Shown piece after piece: positions 62,343-64,000 of a stretch of 64,000 nucleotides of DNA. The position numbers and the translations under genes are program-made. The stretch's first letter is position 1. The number at the start of each line of letters is the position of its first letter. The notes under the pieces are model-generated. The model was not told the origin of the DNA. It made no database searches and saw only the letters and a list, made by a program, of their open reading frames with translations. The stretch comes from Hydrogenophaga sp. PAMC20947 (GTDB lineage: Bacteria; Pseudomonadota; Gammaproteobacteria; Burkholderiales; Burkholderiaceae_C): contig NZ_CP039252.1 of the NCBI RefSeq assembly GCF_004795855.1, positions 62,001 through 126,000 of the forward strand, read 5' to 3'.

Positions 62343-62675
62343 TTACCCCGATCGCCACATCAGCAAAACCACTCCAGCAATAATCACTAACCAGACGTAG
62401 ATCGGCTTGATGTGTTGTCCCATGAATCCCGTCTCTTCATCGTTGTCCGACTTGCGGCGGTTCGTCCACTTAAGCGCCAGGTAGGCAAAGAGCATCATGC
62501 CCAGTGCCCGACCTACACCCGTCAATGACGACGTTTCAGTGGTAGCACCGGAATTGGCTGTCTCCAAGGCTGCTTGCGCTGACCAAGGAATCAAAAAACC
62601 CAACCCACCACATAGCACCCTCTGAAAAGTGCCGACGATCCGACTGTGCATCCGCAGGTTGCCGTTCTTTTTCAT
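62343..62675 (-). CDS. Small membrane protein of unknown function
   Basis: About 110 residues: a signal-like segment (VLCGGLGFLIPWSAQAA), then two likely helices, VGRALGMMLFAYLALKW and PIYVWLVIIAGVVLLMW, joined by a charged loop RRKSDNDEETG. No family recognised. The start at MKKNGNLR is a guess; an in-frame start at 62720 and an internal MHSRIVG are alternatives. Base composition is lower in GC than the neighbouring genes, as for transferred DNA. Confidence 0.55.
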   Translation of the reverse strand: MKKNGNLRMHSRIVGTFQRVLCGGLGFLIPWSAQAALETANSGATTETSSLTGVGRALGMMLFAYLALKWTNRRKSDNDEETGFMGQHIKPIYVWLVIIAGVVLLMWRSG

Positions 62676-62763
62676 GAAAGTGGTCTCAAAATCGCCATGC
62701 TTGGCAGTTGATCCAGTCAAGCCGGTCTAACAGGAAACATGAAGCTACTCCTGATCCTTGAAG

Positions 62764-64000
62764 TCAACTGCGATCGGACTGCGCAAGGAGTTCTGGCGCA
62801 AAACGCGGCAGTTCCTTCGTATGCCAATCGATCGCAACCGCACGCACACGCGCGCTCGGATAGTCAGGTTTCCGGATCAGCATGCGCTTTGGCGTCCAAG
62901 CCCAGATCTTTGCCGCGAGCTGATCGCTATTCCGCTTGTTGTCCTCCATTCCCCATTTGGCAGCTACGCCGCCCTTACGCCAGTTTTGAACGGCGTCAAG
63001 CACGCGCTCACCACCTTCCCCCCAGAACCGCTCGACGGGCATCGACGAGAGGTGCTCGTCCTTCTCGAATGCGCGAGCATATCCGGCGATATCGCCATTT
63101 CCTGAGCCGTAACACCCCGTACCGACCAATGTGCGCAAGTTCTGCCGATCGTGCAATTTTTCGGGTCGTGCACCGCGCTTCGCGTCTGAGCGAACGACCC
63201 AGGTTCTACCGAACAGGCTCAGTGCTTCCGCCGCGAATTCCAGCAGGGAAGGTCCAACTCCTTCGGTCGGCAGAAGCAACGCGGTAGCCGCGCGGCCAAG
63301 TGGCGACACATCTGCCGCGAGATGCTCAAACTTTAGCTCGCGCTCGTAGCGGCCTTGCCGCCCCTCGCCATTCAAGATAAGCCCCTTAGTGATTGACTTG
63401 ATAGCCAGCATTTTTTCGGCGAACATCGGCGCCGGGGCAACCAGGTTTAGCGGCGACAACCAGTCGCCTTCGACACTCGGCCGTAGCCGCTCGAGCACCA
63501 ACAACGCTGCAACCAAAAATTCACCCGCCGTCTGGAGGCTGTCGGCAGATAGGTCTGCGTCGATCAAGAGGCAATCGGATTTCGCCGTGTCGGCAACGGC
63601 CTGAACGGTCGAAACTACGGGCAAGGGCACCGTGTTAGTCACGATCTCAGCGAGATCGGAGCAGCGTTCGGCCACCAGAATGGGGGGAACGCGCTTCGCA
63701 ATGATGCCTGGCGTCCGTGGCAATGGCACCTCGGGAAAATCTGTTGACCGAAAGTACAGAGTGCTGAGCACAACTTCTTCGCCGTCTCGCTCGATCTCAA
63801 GTTCGACCCGGTGCGCAGGGCTGTCACCCACAGTGTGCTCGTAGATGCAAGTGCCTCGTTCGGACACCCTGCGAGCCTCGTAACCGAGCGCCGCTACCTG
63901 TGCGTCGAAGGCGGCTCGGGCAACGCGTTGCCCTTTAAAGTTCTCGATTGCCTGTGCCCAGCGCGGATCATCCGATACGGTGGGCTGCACTCGTCCGAAC
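62764..64000 (-). CDS. Unrecognised protein, possibly cut by the right edge
   Basis: At least 408 residues. A GTG at 63990 could start it, but the frame stays open to the window end and no ribosome site is visible, so it may be longer. No membrane helices. The N-terminal part (ALGYEARRVSERGTCIYEHTV, HRVELEIERDGEEVVLSTLYF) looks beta-rich; the middle has long Leu/Ala helices (GEFLVAALLVLERLRP); the C-terminal part is Trp- and charge-rich (KWGMEDNKRNSDQLAAKIWAW). I do not recognise a family. It lies in gene-poor DNA beyond the IS element. Confidence 0.6.
   Translation of the reverse strand, partial: FGRVQPTVSDDPRWAQAIENFKGQRVARAAFDAQVAALGYEARRVSERGTCIYEHTVGDSPAHRVELEIERDGEEVVLSTLYFRSTDFPEVPLPRTPGIIAKRVPPILVAERCSDLAEIVTNTVPLPVVSTVQAVADTAKSDCLLIDADLSADSLQTAGEFLVAALLVLERLRPSVEGDWLSPLNLVAPAPMFAEKMLAIKSITKGLILNGEGRQGRYERELKFEHLAADVSPLGRAATALLLPTEGVGPSLLEFAAEALSLFGRTWVVRSDAKRGARPEKLHDRQNLRTLVGTGCYGSGNGDIAGYARAFEKDEHLSSMPVERFWGEGGERVLDAVQNWRKGGVAAKWGMEDNKRNSDQLAAKIWAWTPKRMLIRKPDYPSARVRAVAIDWHTKELPRFAPELLAQSDRS

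Overview
The window looks like chromosomal DNA of a GC-rich betaproteobacterium, most likely a Comamonadaceae member (Burkholderiales, Hydrogenophaga-like). The evidence is the gene repertoire (fused ThiD-ThiE, an ImuA-ImuB-DnaE2 cassette, HiPIP electron carriers, PaO-type Rieske proteins), the high GC, and short GC-rich palindromic repeats between genes of the kind common in that family. The genus is inferred, not proven.

Layout. 0-3.5 kb: end of a wax ester synthase/DGAT gene (cut by the window edge), a YihY-type membrane protein, a DUF1653 protein and a tandem universal stress protein. 3.6-10.1 kb: a thiamine operon on the minus strand, thiC-thiO-thiS-panD-thiG-thiDE, headed by a clear TPP riboswitch and promoter; panD (beta-alanine for CoA) sits inside it. 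10.5-19.2 kb: a six-sensor histidine kinase without a partner regulator, a relic of an SDR gene, a CPA1 sodium/proton antiporter, an orphan flagellar-rod-like protein, and a LysR/oxidoreductase divergent pair. 19.2-28.1 kb: a light and photodamage region with two HiPIPs, a permuted photolyase-like protein, an FeS photolyase (PhrB type), DUF2256, a DCC protein, a MerR-type regulator, a SOUL haem-binding protein, a DUF1499 lipoprotein, a transglutaminase and a BLUF photoreceptor.

28.3-40.7 kb: a purine uptake and catabolism region: xdhAB on one strand, and on the other a LysR regulator, a BMP-type ABC transporter, a Rieske oxygenase and an adenine-deaminase-type enzyme. Two tandem copies of a palindromic repeat are translated in frame inside xdhB. 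40.8-46.8 kb: an NAD salvage operon (nicotinamidase-like, pncB, nadE, nadM-Nudix) opposite its probable repressor NrtR, with a 35-bp imperfect palindrome over the promoter. 46.9-49.6 kb: HupE-like and TPR proteins plus a small secreted protein. 50.0-55.4 kb: the SOS mutagenesis cassette imuA-imuB-dnaE2 under a consensus LexA box. 55.5-59.3 kb: a metal-resistance module with several His-rich proteins, a CsoR/RcnR-type sensor whose ligand pattern is H-C-H-C (as in the nickel sensor InrS) and an MFS exporter.

59.4-64.0 kb: accessory DNA: an intact IS481-family element with a 6-bp target duplication, then gene-poor DNA with a diverged direct repeat, an acidic disordered protein, a small membrane protein and an unrecognised large protein cut by the right edge. 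No tRNA, rRNA or CRISPR array was seen. The most promising leads for new biology are the BLUF/MerR/photolyase region and the permuted photolyase-like protein; the Rieske enzyme in the purine cluster, the His-rich metal module and several very short unannotated reading frames come next.
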